Below, piece after piece: positions 9,440 to 17,466 of a stretch of DNA of 64,000 nt; the first letter of the stretch is position 1, and each line of letters starts with the position of its first letter. Location of the stretch: positions 1,054,001 to 1,118,000 of the forward strand of contig CAVPQK010000015.1 of assembly GCA_963707465.1 (NCBI GenBank). The letters are read 5' to 3'. The position numbers and the translations under genes were made by a program. This DNA is from Bog-159 sp963707465 (GTDB taxonomy: Bacteria; Acidobacteriota; Terriglobia; Bryobacterales; Bryobacteraceae). The notes beneath the pieces are model-generated. The model saw only the letters and a list, made by a program, of their open reading frames with translations, made no database searches and was not told the DNA's origin.

Positions 9440-10342
9440 TTGAGCGAAGGATTCACCAAGCCGCCTGAAAGGCGGCTGCGGGCAAGATTGCCCGCCCTCC
9501 AATTCGCCCTTCTGGCAGTGTGGCCGCTGCTGGCGGCCTCTCCGGCAGGACTCGACCAAGCCCGGCAACTCTATCAAGTCACCAATTACGACGCCTCGCT
9601 TAAGGTCCTGCAAGCGATTGAGCCGAAGGACGGGCCGGTGTATGCGATGATCGGCCGGAACCACTACATGCAAGGCGAGTACAAGAAGGCCACGGAGATT
9701 CTGGAGAAGGCGGCGGCGGCCGAACCCGCCAATTCCGATTACGAACTATGGTTGGGCCGGGCATTCGGGCGGCGGGCGGAAACCGCCAGTCCGTTCGCGG
9801 CGCCGGCTAATGCCAACAAGGCGCGCCAGCACTTCGAGAAGGCCGTACAACTGAACCCGCGCAACCTGGAGGCGCTCAGCGATTTGTTTGAGTATTACCT
9901 GCAGGCGCCCGGATTCCTGGGCGGCGGGTTGGACAAGGCCGCGGGCGCGGCCGGTCGCATGGCGGCACTCGACGGCGCACAAGGGCATTGGGCGCAGGCC
10001 CGCATGGCCGAACACAACAAGGAATTCGCCGGCGCGGAGGAGCATTTGCGGCAGGCGGCGGAGATGGCGCCCCAGCAAGCCGGACGCTGGATCGATCTGG
10101 CCCGCTTCCTGGCGAAACGCGGCCGGCCCACGGAAAGCGACCGGAGTTTCGGCAAGGCGGAGAAGATCGCGCCCAACAGCCCGCAACTGCTCTACGCCCG
10201 CGCGGATACTTACATTGAGCAGGGCCGCGATTTGGCCGCTGCGCGCAAGTTGCTGAAGCGCTATCTGGAGGCCCAATTGACGCCCGACGATCCGCCCCGC
10301 GCCACGGCCGAAAAACTTCTGAAGAAGGCGTACGGCGGATAG
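9440..10342 (+). CDS. TPR-repeat protein, probably exported
   Basis: A tetratricopeptide-type protein of about 300 residues. Helical repeats begin at DQARQLYQVTNYDASLKVL and continue as HYMQGEYKKATEILEKA, ARQHFEKAVQLNPRNLEAL, and further copies to the C-terminus. A hydrophobic stretch (LQFALLAVWPLLAASPAG) looks like a signal peptide or anchor. The start is uncertain: the candidates are TTG 9440, TTG 9488 or GTG 9518, because the region before the hydrophobic stretch is a repetitive two-hairpin element (9460-9500). It is followed after three bases by a MacB-type permease, so the TPR protein may assist that complex. Confidence 0.8.
   Translation: MSEGFTKPPERRLRARLPALQFALLAVWPLLAASPAGLDQARQLYQVTNYDASLKVLQAIEPKDGPVYAMIGRNHYMQGEYKKATEILEKAAAAEPANSDYELWLGRAFGRRAETASPFAAPANANKARQHFEKAVQLNPRNLEALSDLFEYYLQAPGFLGGGLDKAAGAAGRMAALDGAQGHWAQARMAEHNKEFAGAEEHLRQAAEMAPQQAGRWIDLARFLAKRGRPTESDRSFGKAEKIAPNSPQLLYARADTYIEQGRDLAAARKLLKRYLEAQLTPDDPPRATAEKLLKKAYGG
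9460..9500 (+). repeat. Two-hairpin dispersed repeat, copy A
   Basis: First hairpin GCCGCC-TGAAA-GGCGGC (9460-9476), spacer TGC, second hairpin GGGCAA-GA-TTGCCC (9480-9493), tail GCCCTCC. The same layout recurs at other gene borders in the window. Here it lies in the region that encodes the N-terminus of the TPR protein. Confidence 0.85.
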
Positions 10343-10345
10343 CCC

Positions 10346-11551
10346 ATGTTCCTGGGCGAAGCTCTCGATTTCAGCGTCAAGGCCCTGAAGGCGAATCCGG
10401 TGCGTTCGTTCCTGACCGGGCTGGGCATGGTCATCGGGACCGCATCGGTGATCCTGGTGGTTACGATTTCGCTCACCAGCCGCGATTACATCCTGGAACA
10501 GATCGAAGGCGTGGGATCGAACATGATCTTCGCCTATTACGAAGCGGGAAATCAGAGCGCCACGCAGGCCGATGCCGACTTCGTAAAAATGGCGGACGTG
10601 GACGCGGTGCGCGAACGGCTGGCGAGCCGCATCGTCGCCGCCACGGGCATCTCGACCAACTTCGACCGCATGCTGATCGGCGGCACGGAGCGCGACGTGC
10701 GCGTGAACGGCTCCGATCCGGATTACAAGACGGTGCGGAACCTGATGGTGACATCAGGGCGATTCCTGGATGCCAGCGATGTGGCGCTGCGCCAGAAGGT
10801 CGCCATGCTGACCGATAAGTTGGCCGAGCGTCTGTACGGCGCTCGCAGCGGGGCGCTGGGGCAGATCGTGAAAGTACACGGATTGCAGTTCACCGTAATC
10901 GGCACGTTTAAGGAGCGCGTGGAGAGCTTCGGCCAATCGGAATTGTCGCAGGACACCATTCTGATTCCGTTCACCGTGCTGCGTTATTTCACGCCGGTGG
11001 AGCGTATCGATCCGATGTACGTGCAGGTTCGCGCGCCCGAGGATGTGGAGGCGGTGACCGAATCGGTGAAGCAGATTCTGGAGGCGCGGCACAGGCCCGG
11101 TGCGAATTATCATGTCGAGAACCTGACGGCCATCCTGAACGCGGCCAAGAGCATCGCGCTGATTCTGAGCCTGGTGCTGGTGCTGGTTTCGGCGATCGCG
11201 CTGGCGATTTCGGGAATCGGGATCATGAACATCATGCTGGTCACGGTGACCGAGCGCACGCGGGAGATCGGTCTGCGCATGGCAGTGGGGGCCTCGCGCC
11301 GCGAGATTCTGATCCAGTTTCTTACCGAGGCCGTGCTGGTGAGCCTGGCGGGCGGAAGCATTGGGATTCTGGCCGGTGTTTCCATTCCGCTGAGCGTGCA
11401 GTTTTTTGTGGACAATGTGCGGATCCCGATTTCGATGGCGGCCATTGCGATCGCGTTTGGCGTGTCGATGATGGTAGGGCTGATTTTCGGGATTCTGCCG
11501 GCTAACCGCGCGGCCAGGCTGAACCCCACGGAAGCTCTGCGTTATGAATAA
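10346..11551 (+). CDS. MacB-type ABC transporter permease
   Basis: A 401-residue inner-membrane permease with one FtsX domain and one MacB periplasmic domain. A first membrane helix lies near residues 15-40 (SFLTGLGMVIGTASVILVV). It is followed by a periplasmic region of about 230 residues, three C-terminal helices beginning at SIALILSLVLVLVSAIAL, and the conserved TERTREIGLRMAVGA loop that contacts the ATPase. The end, NPTEALRYE, is typical. No ATPase gene is adjacent, so a partner must be encoded elsewhere. It follows the TPR gene by three bases and probably shares its transcript. Confidence 0.92.
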   Translation: MFLGEALDFSVKALKANPVRSFLTGLGMVIGTASVILVVTISLTSRDYILEQIEGVGSNMIFAYYEAGNQSATQADADFVKMADVDAVRERLASRIVAATGISTNFDRMLIGGTERDVRVNGSDPDYKTVRNLMVTSGRFLDASDVALRQKVAMLTDKLAERLYGARSGALGQIVKVHGLQFTVIGTFKERVESFGQSELSQDTILIPFTVLRYFTPVERIDPMYVQVRAPEDVEAVTESVKQILEARHRPGANYHVENLTAILNAAKSIALILSLVLVLVSAIALAISGIGIMNIMLVTVTERTREIGLRMAVGASRREILIQFLTEAVLVSLAGGSIGILAGVSIPLSVQFFVDNVRIPISMAAIAIAFGVSMMVGLIFGILPANRAARLNPTEALRYE

Positions 11552-11664
11552 AGCGGCAACGGGGACCGTGTTAATATGGACGGTATCCGTTCCGGGACGC
11601 GATCGGTTTGGGCTGCTGCGACGAACAGATCCCTCCACCAATAGATAGGAGCAGAAGCACAAAC

Positions 11665-12864
11665 ATGAAGATTGCAGTTTTGGGAGGCGACGGTTATTGT
11701 GGTTGGGCCACGGCGTTGTATTTGTCGGCCAAAGGGCATGAGGTTGCGATAATCGACAACTTCTCGCGCCGCACCTGGGACCATGAACTCGGGGTGGAGA
11801 CCCTGACTCCCATTCGCCCGCTGGCCGAAAGGTTAAAGGTCTGGCACCAGCACACCGGGCGGACCATCGAAACGTTTGTCGGAGACGTTACCGACTACGA
11901 GTTCCTCTCCGCCACGATTCAGACCGTAGAACCCGAAGCCGTGATCCACTTCGCGGAACAGCGGGCGGCGCCCTATTCCATGATCGACCGCAAACACGCG
12001 GTCTTCACGCAGGTGAACAACGTGGTGGGCACATTGAACCTGCTCTTCGCCATCCGCGAGTATCGGCCCGAGTGTCACTTAGTGAAGCTGGGGACCATGG
12101 GCGAATACGGCACGCCCAACATCGATATCGAGGAAGGCTACATCCAGATCGAGCACAACGGGCGGCGCGACGTGCTGCCCTTCCCCAAACAGCCCGGCTC
12201 CTTCTATCATCTCTCCAAGGTGCACGACAGCCACAACATCATGTTCTGCTGCCGGATCTGGGGGCTGCGTGCCACGGACCTGAACCAGGGAGTGGTCTAC
12301 GGGACGCTGACCGACGAGGTGGCGATCGACGAGGCGCTGATCAATCGCTTCGATTACGACGAAGTTTTTGGCACGGTGCTGAACCGGTTTTGCGTGCAGG
12401 CTGCCGTGGGATATCCGCTGACCGTGTACGGCAAGGGCGGACAGACGCGCGGCTATCTGGACCTGCGGGATACGGTGCGTTGCGTGGAACTGGCTTGCCT
12501 GACGCCGGCCAAGCCGGGCGAGTGCCGCGTGTTCAATCAATTCACCGAGCAGTTCAAGGTGATGGAACTGGCGCGCATGGTGCAGGTGGCGGGCAAGAAG
12601 ATGGGACTGACGGTGGAGATTGATCACTTGCCCGCGCCGCGGGTGGAAGCCGAAGAACACTATTACAACGCAAAGCATTCCAAGCTGATCGATCTGGGAT
12701 TGCAGCCGCACCTTTTGTCGGAGTCGCTGCTCGATTCGCTGATGAATATCGCGGTGAAATATCGCGACCGGATCGACGAGACGCTGTTCCCGCCGCAGGT
12801 GAATTGGCGGAATGTGCGCAACGACCGTAAGCGGGGACGCTCGCTCACAGTAGTGGCGCGATAA
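11665..12864 (+). CDS. sqd1: UDP-sulfoquinovose synthase-like epimerase
   Basis: A 399-residue extended short-chain dehydrogenase. UDP-sulfoquinovose synthases convert UDP-glucose plus sulfite to UDP-sulfoquinovose, the head-group donor for sulfolipid. The NAD-binding GGDGYCGW is at the N-terminus, the catalytic Tyr-Lys pair is in SFYHLSKVHD, and the long C-terminal region GQTRGYLDLRDTVRC is as in plant SQD1. ATG 11665 is the start, with GGAG about a dozen bases upstream. No sulfolipid glycosyltransferase is adjacent. The alternative is a closely related NDP-sugar epimerase, but similarity to SQD1 runs the full length. Confidence 0.9.
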   Translation: MKIAVLGGDGYCGWATALYLSAKGHEVAIIDNFSRRTWDHELGVETLTPIRPLAERLKVWHQHTGRTIETFVGDVTDYEFLSATIQTVEPEAVIHFAEQRAAPYSMIDRKHAVFTQVNNVVGTLNLLFAIREYRPECHLVKLGTMGEYGTPNIDIEEGYIQIEHNGRRDVLPFPKQPGSFYHLSKVHDSHNIMFCCRIWGLRATDLNQGVVYGTLTDEVAIDEALINRFDYDEVFGTVLNRFCVQAAVGYPLTVYGKGGQTRGYLDLRDTVRCVELACLTPAKPGECRVFNQFTEQFKVMELARMVQVAGKKMGLTVEIDHLPAPRVEAEEHYYNAKHSKLIDLGLQPHLLSESLLDSLMNIAVKYRDRIDETLFPPQVNWRNVRNDRKRGRSLTVVAR

Positions 12865-12928
12865 CTCCGCGGCGCCTTAGTAGAATAGAAATAGCGGGAG
12901 GAAATAAAGCCGCTGAGGATTCCAGGCG

Positions 12929-13207
12929 ATGATCGACACGCGTCAACATGTACACGATTTGATCGACCGTCTCCCGCCCATACAGCTCACCGCGGTGGCC
13001 GGTCTTCTGGAATCTATGTTGGATCCCGTTTCGCACGCCCTGGCTATGGCGCCCTTGGAAGATGAGGAAATAAGCGAAGAGGAGCATCGCGCCGTCGAGC
13101 GCTCCAAGGAATGGTTTAAGAGCCACGAGGGCACCCCTTTTGAGGATGTTGTCGCCGAAATGGGCTTCTCCATGGACGAGATCCGAAACTACAAGGAACC
13201 AGATTGA
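12929..13207 (+). CDS. Antitoxin-like protein paired with RelE/ParE-type toxin
   Basis: A 92-residue acidic protein whose stop overlaps the start of the toxin gene by four bases. An N-terminal helix (RQHVHDLIDRLPPIQLTAVA) may be the folding or DNA-binding part. The C-terminal half is charged and likely wraps the toxin. A second version of this protein, frameshifted, lies at 44549-44802: the two share LIDRL/LIDCL, the segment ending in MLDP, and the run of Glu residues. I do not recognise a named antitoxin family; the role is inferred from the partner and the coupling. Confidence 0.8.
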   Translation: MIDTRQHVHDLIDRLPPIQLTAVAGLLESMLDPVSHALAMAPLEDEEISEEEHRAVERSKEWFKSHEGTPFEDVVAEMGFSMDEIRNYKEPD

Positions 13208-13452
13208 GGCGCATCGTCTTCTCCGACGACGCCAAGACAGACATCCGCGCTATTCCCCAACAGACTGCCATGAGCATTCTCGGCGCGATTCATCGTTTGG
13301 CCGAAACCGGCGTAGGACGGGTCAAAACTCTTCAGGGATTTGCCGGTGAGAAGCGTCTCCGCGTTGGCGATTTCCGAGTGCGCTTCTCAGAGGAAGGTGG
13401 CGATACTCTGCGCATTCATGCCGTGAAGAACCGCAAGGACGCCTATCGCTGA
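13204..13452 (+). CDS. RelE/ParE-family toxin
   Basis: An 82-residue protein with the RelE/ParE fold pattern. It begins with a short beta strand (RRIVFSDDAKTDIRAI). A helical hairpin follows, then the conserved KTLQGFAGEKRLRVGDFRVRF sheet and a C-terminal strand with HAVKNRKDAYR. RelE members cut ribosome-bound mRNA and ParE members poison gyrase; the sequence alone does not decide which. The start is TTG 13204, inside the TTGA overlap with the antitoxin stop, so translation is coupled. Confidence 0.88.
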   Translation: MRRIVFSDDAKTDIRAIPQQTAMSILGAIHRLAETGVGRVKTLQGFAGEKRLRVGDFRVRFSEEGGDTLRIHAVKNRKDAYR

Positions 13453-13473
13453 CGGCTGGGGCACGACAAAATT

Positions 13474-13581
13474 GTGGCAGACCTCCAGGTCTGCGACCGA
13501 GGTCCACGTCGGCGTGTGCGTAGTCGAGTGCGGCCGGGGCGGGTCCTGGAGGACCCGCGCAGACCTGGAGGTCTGCCCCAC
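13474..13581. repeat. Paired two-hairpin repeats facing each other, copy B
   Basis: A left arm at 13474-13494 (GTGGCAGACCTCCAGGTCTGC) is the inverse of the right arm's end. The right element at 13539-13581 has hairpin GCGGGTCC-TGGA-GGACCCGC, then AGACC-TGGA-GGTCT, and tail GCCCCAC. This matches the general layout of the other copies with different stem sequences. It fills the gap between the toxin gene and the ABC ATPase gene. Confidence 0.75.
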
Positions 13582-13607
13582 CAGCCACCGTGTGACAATA
13601 AAACCTA

Positions 13608-14807
13608 GTGGTTCTGGCTCAGAACGTATCCAAACTCTACAAGCTGTACCGCCGTCCCGCCGACCGCTTGCGCGAGGCCCTGCCATTCGTTAAGCGCAAG
13701 TACCACACCGATTTTTGGGCGCTGCGGGACATCGGCTTCCAGGTAGAAAAAGGCGAGACGCTGGCGCTGGTAGGGCCCAACGGGTCCGGCAAGAGCACGC
13801 TGCTGCAAATCGTGGCCGGCATCCTGCAGCCCACCCGCGGACGGGTGGTGACCCGCGGGCGCATTGCAGCATTGCTGGAACTGGGCGCCGGCTTCAACCC
13901 CGAATTCAGCGGCCGGGAGAACGTCTTCCTGAACGGCGAAATCATGGGGCTGAGCCGCGCCGAAATCGAGCGCGCCATGCCCTCGATCGAGGCCTTCGCA
14001 GAGATCGGCGAGTTCATCGCGCGGCCGGTGAAGGAGTATTCGAGCGGCATGTATGTGCGGCTAGCGTTCGCCACCGCGATCCATGTTGACCCCGAAATCC
14101 TAATCGTGGACGAAGCGTTGGCCGTGGGCGACGCGGTCTTCGCCAACCGCTGCGTGCGCAAGTTCGAGGAACTGCGCGAACGCAAGATCACGGTGTTGTT
14201 CGTCTCGCACGACCTGGGCCTGGTGAAGCAGCTTTCCAACCGCGCCATTCTGCTGCTGAACGGCCGGATAGAGGCGCAAGGCGCGCCATCCGACGTAATC
14301 AACCGGTACATCGGGCTGGTGCTGGAAAAACAGGAAGCACGCCGAGAGAAGCGGCAGCGGTTCGAGTCCAGCTTCCGGCACGGCGATGGGGTGAGCGAGA
14401 TACTCAGCGTCGAGTTGCTGAATGCCGCGGGCCAGCCGGCGACGTCGGTGGCAGGCGGAGAGAGCGTCACCGTGCGCGTACACAGCCGCTTTCATCATCC
14501 GGCGAGCGATCCCATGGTAGGGATCCTGATCCGCAACCGCATCGGCATGGATGTCTACGGGACCAACACGCGCATCGAGAAGCGAGACTTGGGCAGCTAC
14601 CTTCCGGGCGACGAACTGGAAGTGGATTTTCATTTCGATTGCTGGCTCACGCCGCAGCCGTACACGCTGACCGTGGCTACGCAAAGCACGGATGGGTCCA
14701 GCCACGACTGGCTGGACGACGTGATCCCGTTCGATGTGGTGGATACGCGGGTGGCGGCGGGGGTGGCGAATCTGCGGGCGGAGATCGAATGGCGCGTATC
14801 ACGGTGA
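13608..14807 (+). CDS. Polysaccharide-export ABC transporter ATPase, Wzt-like
   Basis: A 399-residue ATPase that powers export of surface polysaccharide (O-antigen or teichoic-acid class). Walker A GPNGSGKST starts near residue 56. The signature SSGMYVRLAFA and Walker B ILIVDEAL are followed by the H-loop VLFVSHD. The C-terminal 150 residues form a beta-sandwich of the Wzt carbohydrate-binding type, with the conserved DPMVGILIRNRIGMDVYGTN. The matching permease (Wzm) is not next to it, so the gene is an orphan here. GTG 13608 is the start. Its 3' end overlaps yggU by 19 bases. Confidence 0.93.
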   Translation: MVLAQNVSKLYKLYRRPADRLREALPFVKRKYHTDFWALRDIGFQVEKGETLALVGPNGSGKSTLLQIVAGILQPTRGRVVTRGRIAALLELGAGFNPEFSGRENVFLNGEIMGLSRAEIERAMPSIEAFAEIGEFIARPVKEYSSGMYVRLAFATAIHVDPEILIVDEALAVGDAVFANRCVRKFEELRERKITVLFVSHDLGLVKQLSNRAILLLNGRIEAQGAPSDVINRYIGLVLEKQEARREKRQRFESSFRHGDGVSEILSVELLNAAGQPATSVAGGESVTVRVHSRFHHPASDPMVGILIRNRIGMDVYGTNTRIEKRDLGSYLPGDELEVDFHFDCWLTPQPYTLTVATQSTDGSSHDWLDDVIPFDVVDTRVAAGVANLRAEIEWRVSR

Positions 14808-15058
14808 AGGTACATCCGCGCGCCAGGCAGACGCGCGTGGCTGGCCGGATAGGCGAGGCGTGGAAGCTGGACTTGGCCGCGCCGCCGGTGGACGGCAAGG
14901 CCAACCAGGCGTGCGTCCGATTCTTCGCGGACCTGGCCGGCGTGCCCCAATCGCGCGTGCGGATTGTGCTAGGCTCGTCAAGCCGGACCAAAGTAATTGA
15001 GATTGAAGGAGCTTCGCAAGAAGCGCTGGACAGCTTGATAGAGGGCAAGGCGGGCTGA
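14789..15058 (+). CDS. yggU: DUF167 (YggU-family) protein
   Basis: An 89-residue cytosolic protein of the DUF167/YggU family; biochemical role is unknown. The hallmark motifs are all present: VKVHPRARQ near the start, PPVDGKANQA in the middle, and VLGSSSRTKVIEI near the end. ATG 14789 overlaps the end of the upstream ATPase gene. A decayed partial copy of its 3' half occurs at 15901-16073. Together they bracket the secreted-protein gene in between, so yggU was probably next to the symporter gene at 16078 before that event. Confidence 0.92.
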   Translation: MARITVKVHPRARQTRVAGRIGEAWKLDLAAPPVDGKANQACVRFFADLAGVPQSRVRIVLGSSSRTKVIEIEGASQEALDSLIEGKAG

Positions 15059-15152
15059 AACCGGGCGATTTGTGGCGGCGCTGGTGCGGTGGTACACTTC
15101 GCCCAGGGATGCCAAAAGGCACCAGACAAATTTCTCGGAGGAAACAACAGTT

Positions 15153-15902
15153 ATGCTTTCAACAGATCGGAAGAAGATGCACAATCGCAAGACTATCGAG
15201 CTCGTTTGTTCGGCGCTGCTGCTGTCGTCTGCGGCTGTCGCACAGACTTCTATACCGGCAGCCGGACTTTGCAATACGGGTCTAACGCCTGCCAGCCCTT
15301 TGCCAACCGGCTGCACGACTAGTACGCTGGTGACGCCTGTGAATCCGCAGTCTGGCGGTACAAGCGTGGATGGCAACTGGCAACTGGCTACGCCCTATCC
15401 TTCGGCATCTTACACTCACCAGGCGCCAAATCCGTGTAGCCTGACTAGATTCGGCCCCGCTTGGGTCGACACTACTTATTCTGGTTGGTTTAATCCGAAC
15501 GACGGGCTGTCGCAGTGGATCACGCCGGAGGTCGATGAGCCTTCGGCGGCCGGTTGGTTCATTTACCGGACAGCCTTCCCGATTCCACCAATCTCATCCC
15601 CTAGCACCTACTACGTTTTGACAGTCACCGGGCAAGTAATGGGCGATAATGCGACCGTGGCGATCTACCTGGAGAATCCATCTACTGAACGACTCAGTTG
15701 TAAGACTGTAGCACTGCCCGCTCCCGAAGCGGGTTCTGGCGGATCTGGATGGGCCGCATGGAACCCCTTCAGCTTCGCTTCCAAGGCTGTACCTAATACG
15801 TCAGCTTACGTGTACGTTCTGGTCTATAACGCAGAAGGGTCTTCCGGGAACGCAACGGGCCTTCGGCTGGAGTTCACTTCTGCAAACTTGACTCCTGAGT
15901 GA
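15153..15902 (+). CDS. Secreted protein of unknown function
   Basis: About 249 residues. GGAGG lies about ten bases upstream of ATG 15153, which sets the start; an inner ATG at 15177 is possible. A signal peptide (IELVCSALLLSSAAVAQ) leads into a Thr/Ser/Pro-rich, probably beta-sheet domain, with several Trp and a WINPxDG-like segment (SGWFNPNDGLSQWITPE). This resembles the extracellular beta-sandwich proteins common in acidobacteria, but I do not recognise a family. Its stop codon is directly joined to the start of the yggU remnant, so the gene appears to be cargo between the two yggU copies. Confidence 0.8.
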   Translation: MLSTDRKKMHNRKTIELVCSALLLSSAAVAQTSIPAAGLCNTGLTPASPLPTGCTTSTLVTPVNPQSGGTSVDGNWQLATPYPSASYTHQAPNPCSLTRFGPAWVDTTYSGWFNPNDGLSQWITPEVDEPSAAGWFIYRTAFPIPPISSPSTYYVLTVTGQVMGDNATVAIYLENPSTERLSCKTVALPAPEAGSGGSGWAAWNPFSFASKAVPNTSAYVYVLVYNAEGSSGNATGLRLEFTSANLTPE

Positions 15903-16073
15903 TTCTTCGCGGATATGGCCGGCGCGCTCCAATCACGCGGGCGGATCGTGTTAGGCTTGTCAAGCCGGACCAAAGTGAAAGAGACGGTAGATCGTCTGAT
16001 GTGGAGGCGGGCTGGGAGCCCGCCGCAGGCTACGGGCCTGCCCCACTGAGTGATGGAGGGCAAGGCAGGCTGA
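15901..16073 (+). pseudogene. Decayed partial copy of yggU 3' half
   Basis: Bases 15901-15976 align with 14919-14994 of the intact gene (shared GATTCTTCGCGG at the start and CAAGCCGGACCAAAGT at the end). Bases 16051-16073 align with 15036-15058, including the stop. The middle has been replaced by a two-hairpin repeat. Substitutions change amino acids freely (Val to Gly, Ser to Leu, Ile to Lys), so the copy is not under selection. Its last bases provide the GGAGGG that may serve as ribosome-binding site for the symporter at 16078. Confidence 0.88.
16006..16046 (+). repeat. Two-hairpin dispersed repeat inside the yggU remnant, copy C
   Basis: First hairpin GGCGGGCT-GGG-AGCCCGCC, then GCAGGC-TACGG-GCCTG, tail CCCCAC. 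Its position replaces an internal part of the yggU copy, so the element arrived after, or together with, the decay of that copy. Confidence 0.8.
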
Positions 16074-16077
16074 ATAA

Positions 16078-17466
16078 ATGATTTACGCGGTGGTGCTGTC
16101 AATAATCGTCGTGGTGCTGTTGGGCACCGCCGTGGTGCGCTCGTTCACCGTTAAGAACCAGGCCGACTTCCTGGTGGCGGGCCGCAAGCTCGCCTGGCCG
16201 GTGCTGGTGTTCACGCTGCTATCCTCATGGATCGGCGCAGGCAGCCTCTTTGCGGGCGCCGAGAACGCTTACAAAAACGGCTTCTCGGCGCTGTGGCAGC
16301 CGGCCGGCGGCTGGGTCGGGCTTGTCCTGATCGCCCTCATCGCCGGGCGCGCGCGGCGCTTCGCGCAGTTCACCGTGCCCGATCTGCTGGAGACGCGCTA
16401 CAACACCGGCGCACGCGTGCTGGCCACCATAGCCATCGTGATTTCATACACCGTCATCACCAGCTACCAGTTCAAAGGCGGCGGCGACATCCTGCACCTG
16501 ATCTTCCCATCGGTCGATCACACCACCGGCATGAACATCATGGCAGCTTTCGTAATCACGTTTACGGCGCTGGCGGGCATGGCTTCGGTCGCGTATCTCG
16601 ACCTGATAATCGGCCTGCTGGTGACCATCATCGCGCTCATCTCGCTGCCGCTGCTGCTGACACGTACCGGCGGCTGGTCGGCCGTCCACGCGGCATTGCC
16701 CGCCGATCACTTCACCGTGTTCGGACCACTGGGTTGGGTGCACTGCCTCGGATATCTGCTGCCCACGCTGCTGCTGCTGATCGGCAATCAGGGCATGTAT
16801 CAGAAGTTCTTTTCCGCCCGCTCGGAACGCGACGCGCGGCTGGCGGTGTACGGATGGATTGCGGGCACGGTGGTGCTGGAAACGGTGATCATCACTATAG
16901 CGGTGCTGGGCAGCGCCACGCTGAAGACGGACCATCCGCGCGAGATCATCCCGCTGACCGCGCGCATGCGATTGCCGGAATTGGTGGGCGCCATCCTGCT
17001 CGGCGGCGTGTTCGCCAAGGTGATCTCCACCGCCAACAATTACCTGTTTTCGCCGGCCAGCAACCTGATTCACGACGTCTATAAGCGCTTCATTGACCCG
17101 CGGGCCAGCGAGCGGCGCACGCTCATCGTGTCGCGCGTGCTGGTGATCGCGCTGGGCGCATTCGCGCTGTTGCAGGCCGCCTACTTCGAATCGGTGCTGA
17201 AAGCCGCGCTCTATGCGTATACGGTTTACGGCGCGGCCGTCACGCCCTCGGTGATGGCGGTATTCTTTTGGAAGCGGGCCAATAAGGCGGGGGCCATCAG
17301 CTCCATTATTTTGGGGACCGTGATCACCGTGGCCTGGCAGATTCTGGACATACAATGGCTGGACGCCGTCTATCCGGCGCTGGGCGTTTCCGTGCTCGCC
17401 CTGGTGGTGGTCAGCCTGGCGACGGCGCCGCCCACCCGCGCCAATCTGGAGCCTTTTGAAAAATGA
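16078..17466 (+). CDS. Sodium:solute symporter (SSS family)
   Basis: A 462-residue inner-membrane transporter of the SSS family, with about 12-13 membrane segments. The first is IYAVVLSIIVVVLLGTAVV. The family core includes ADFLVAGRKLAWP, SSWIGAGSLFAGAENAY and GGDILHLIF. Later helices contain YLLPTLLLLIGNQGMYQKFFSARSE and FAKVISTANNYLFSPASNL. The family uses a sodium gradient to import sugars, amino acids, or carboxylates; substrate is not predictable here. It overlaps the M24 peptidase gene by four bases (ATGA), so peptide or amino-acid uptake is a reasonable guess. Confidence 0.92.
   Translation: MIYAVVLSIIVVVLLGTAVVRSFTVKNQADFLVAGRKLAWPVLVFTLLSSWIGAGSLFAGAENAYKNGFSALWQPAGGWVGLVLIALIAGRARRFAQFTVPDLLETRYNTGARVLATIAIVISYTVITSYQFKGGGDILHLIFPSVDHTTGMNIMAAFVITFTALAGMASVAYLDLIIGLLVTIIALISLPLLLTRTGGWSAVHAALPADHFTVFGPLGWVHCLGYLLPTLLLLIGNQGMYQKFFSARSERDARLAVYGWIAGTVVLETVIITIAVLGSATLKTDHPREIIPLTARMRLPELVGAILLGGVFAKVISTANNYLFSPASNLIHDVYKRFIDPRASERRTLIVSRVLVIALGAFALLQAAYFESVLKAALYAYTVYGAAVTPSVMAVFFWKRANKAGAISSIILGTVITVAWQILDIQWLDAVYPALGVSVLALVVVSLATAPPTRANLEPFEK

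Noticed and set aside
9323..9440. Upstream ATG start of the TPR gene at 9323
   Set aside because: It would overlap the start of the divergent S9 peptidase gene and adds residues unlike a signal peptide; later starts give a sensible hydrophobic N-terminus.
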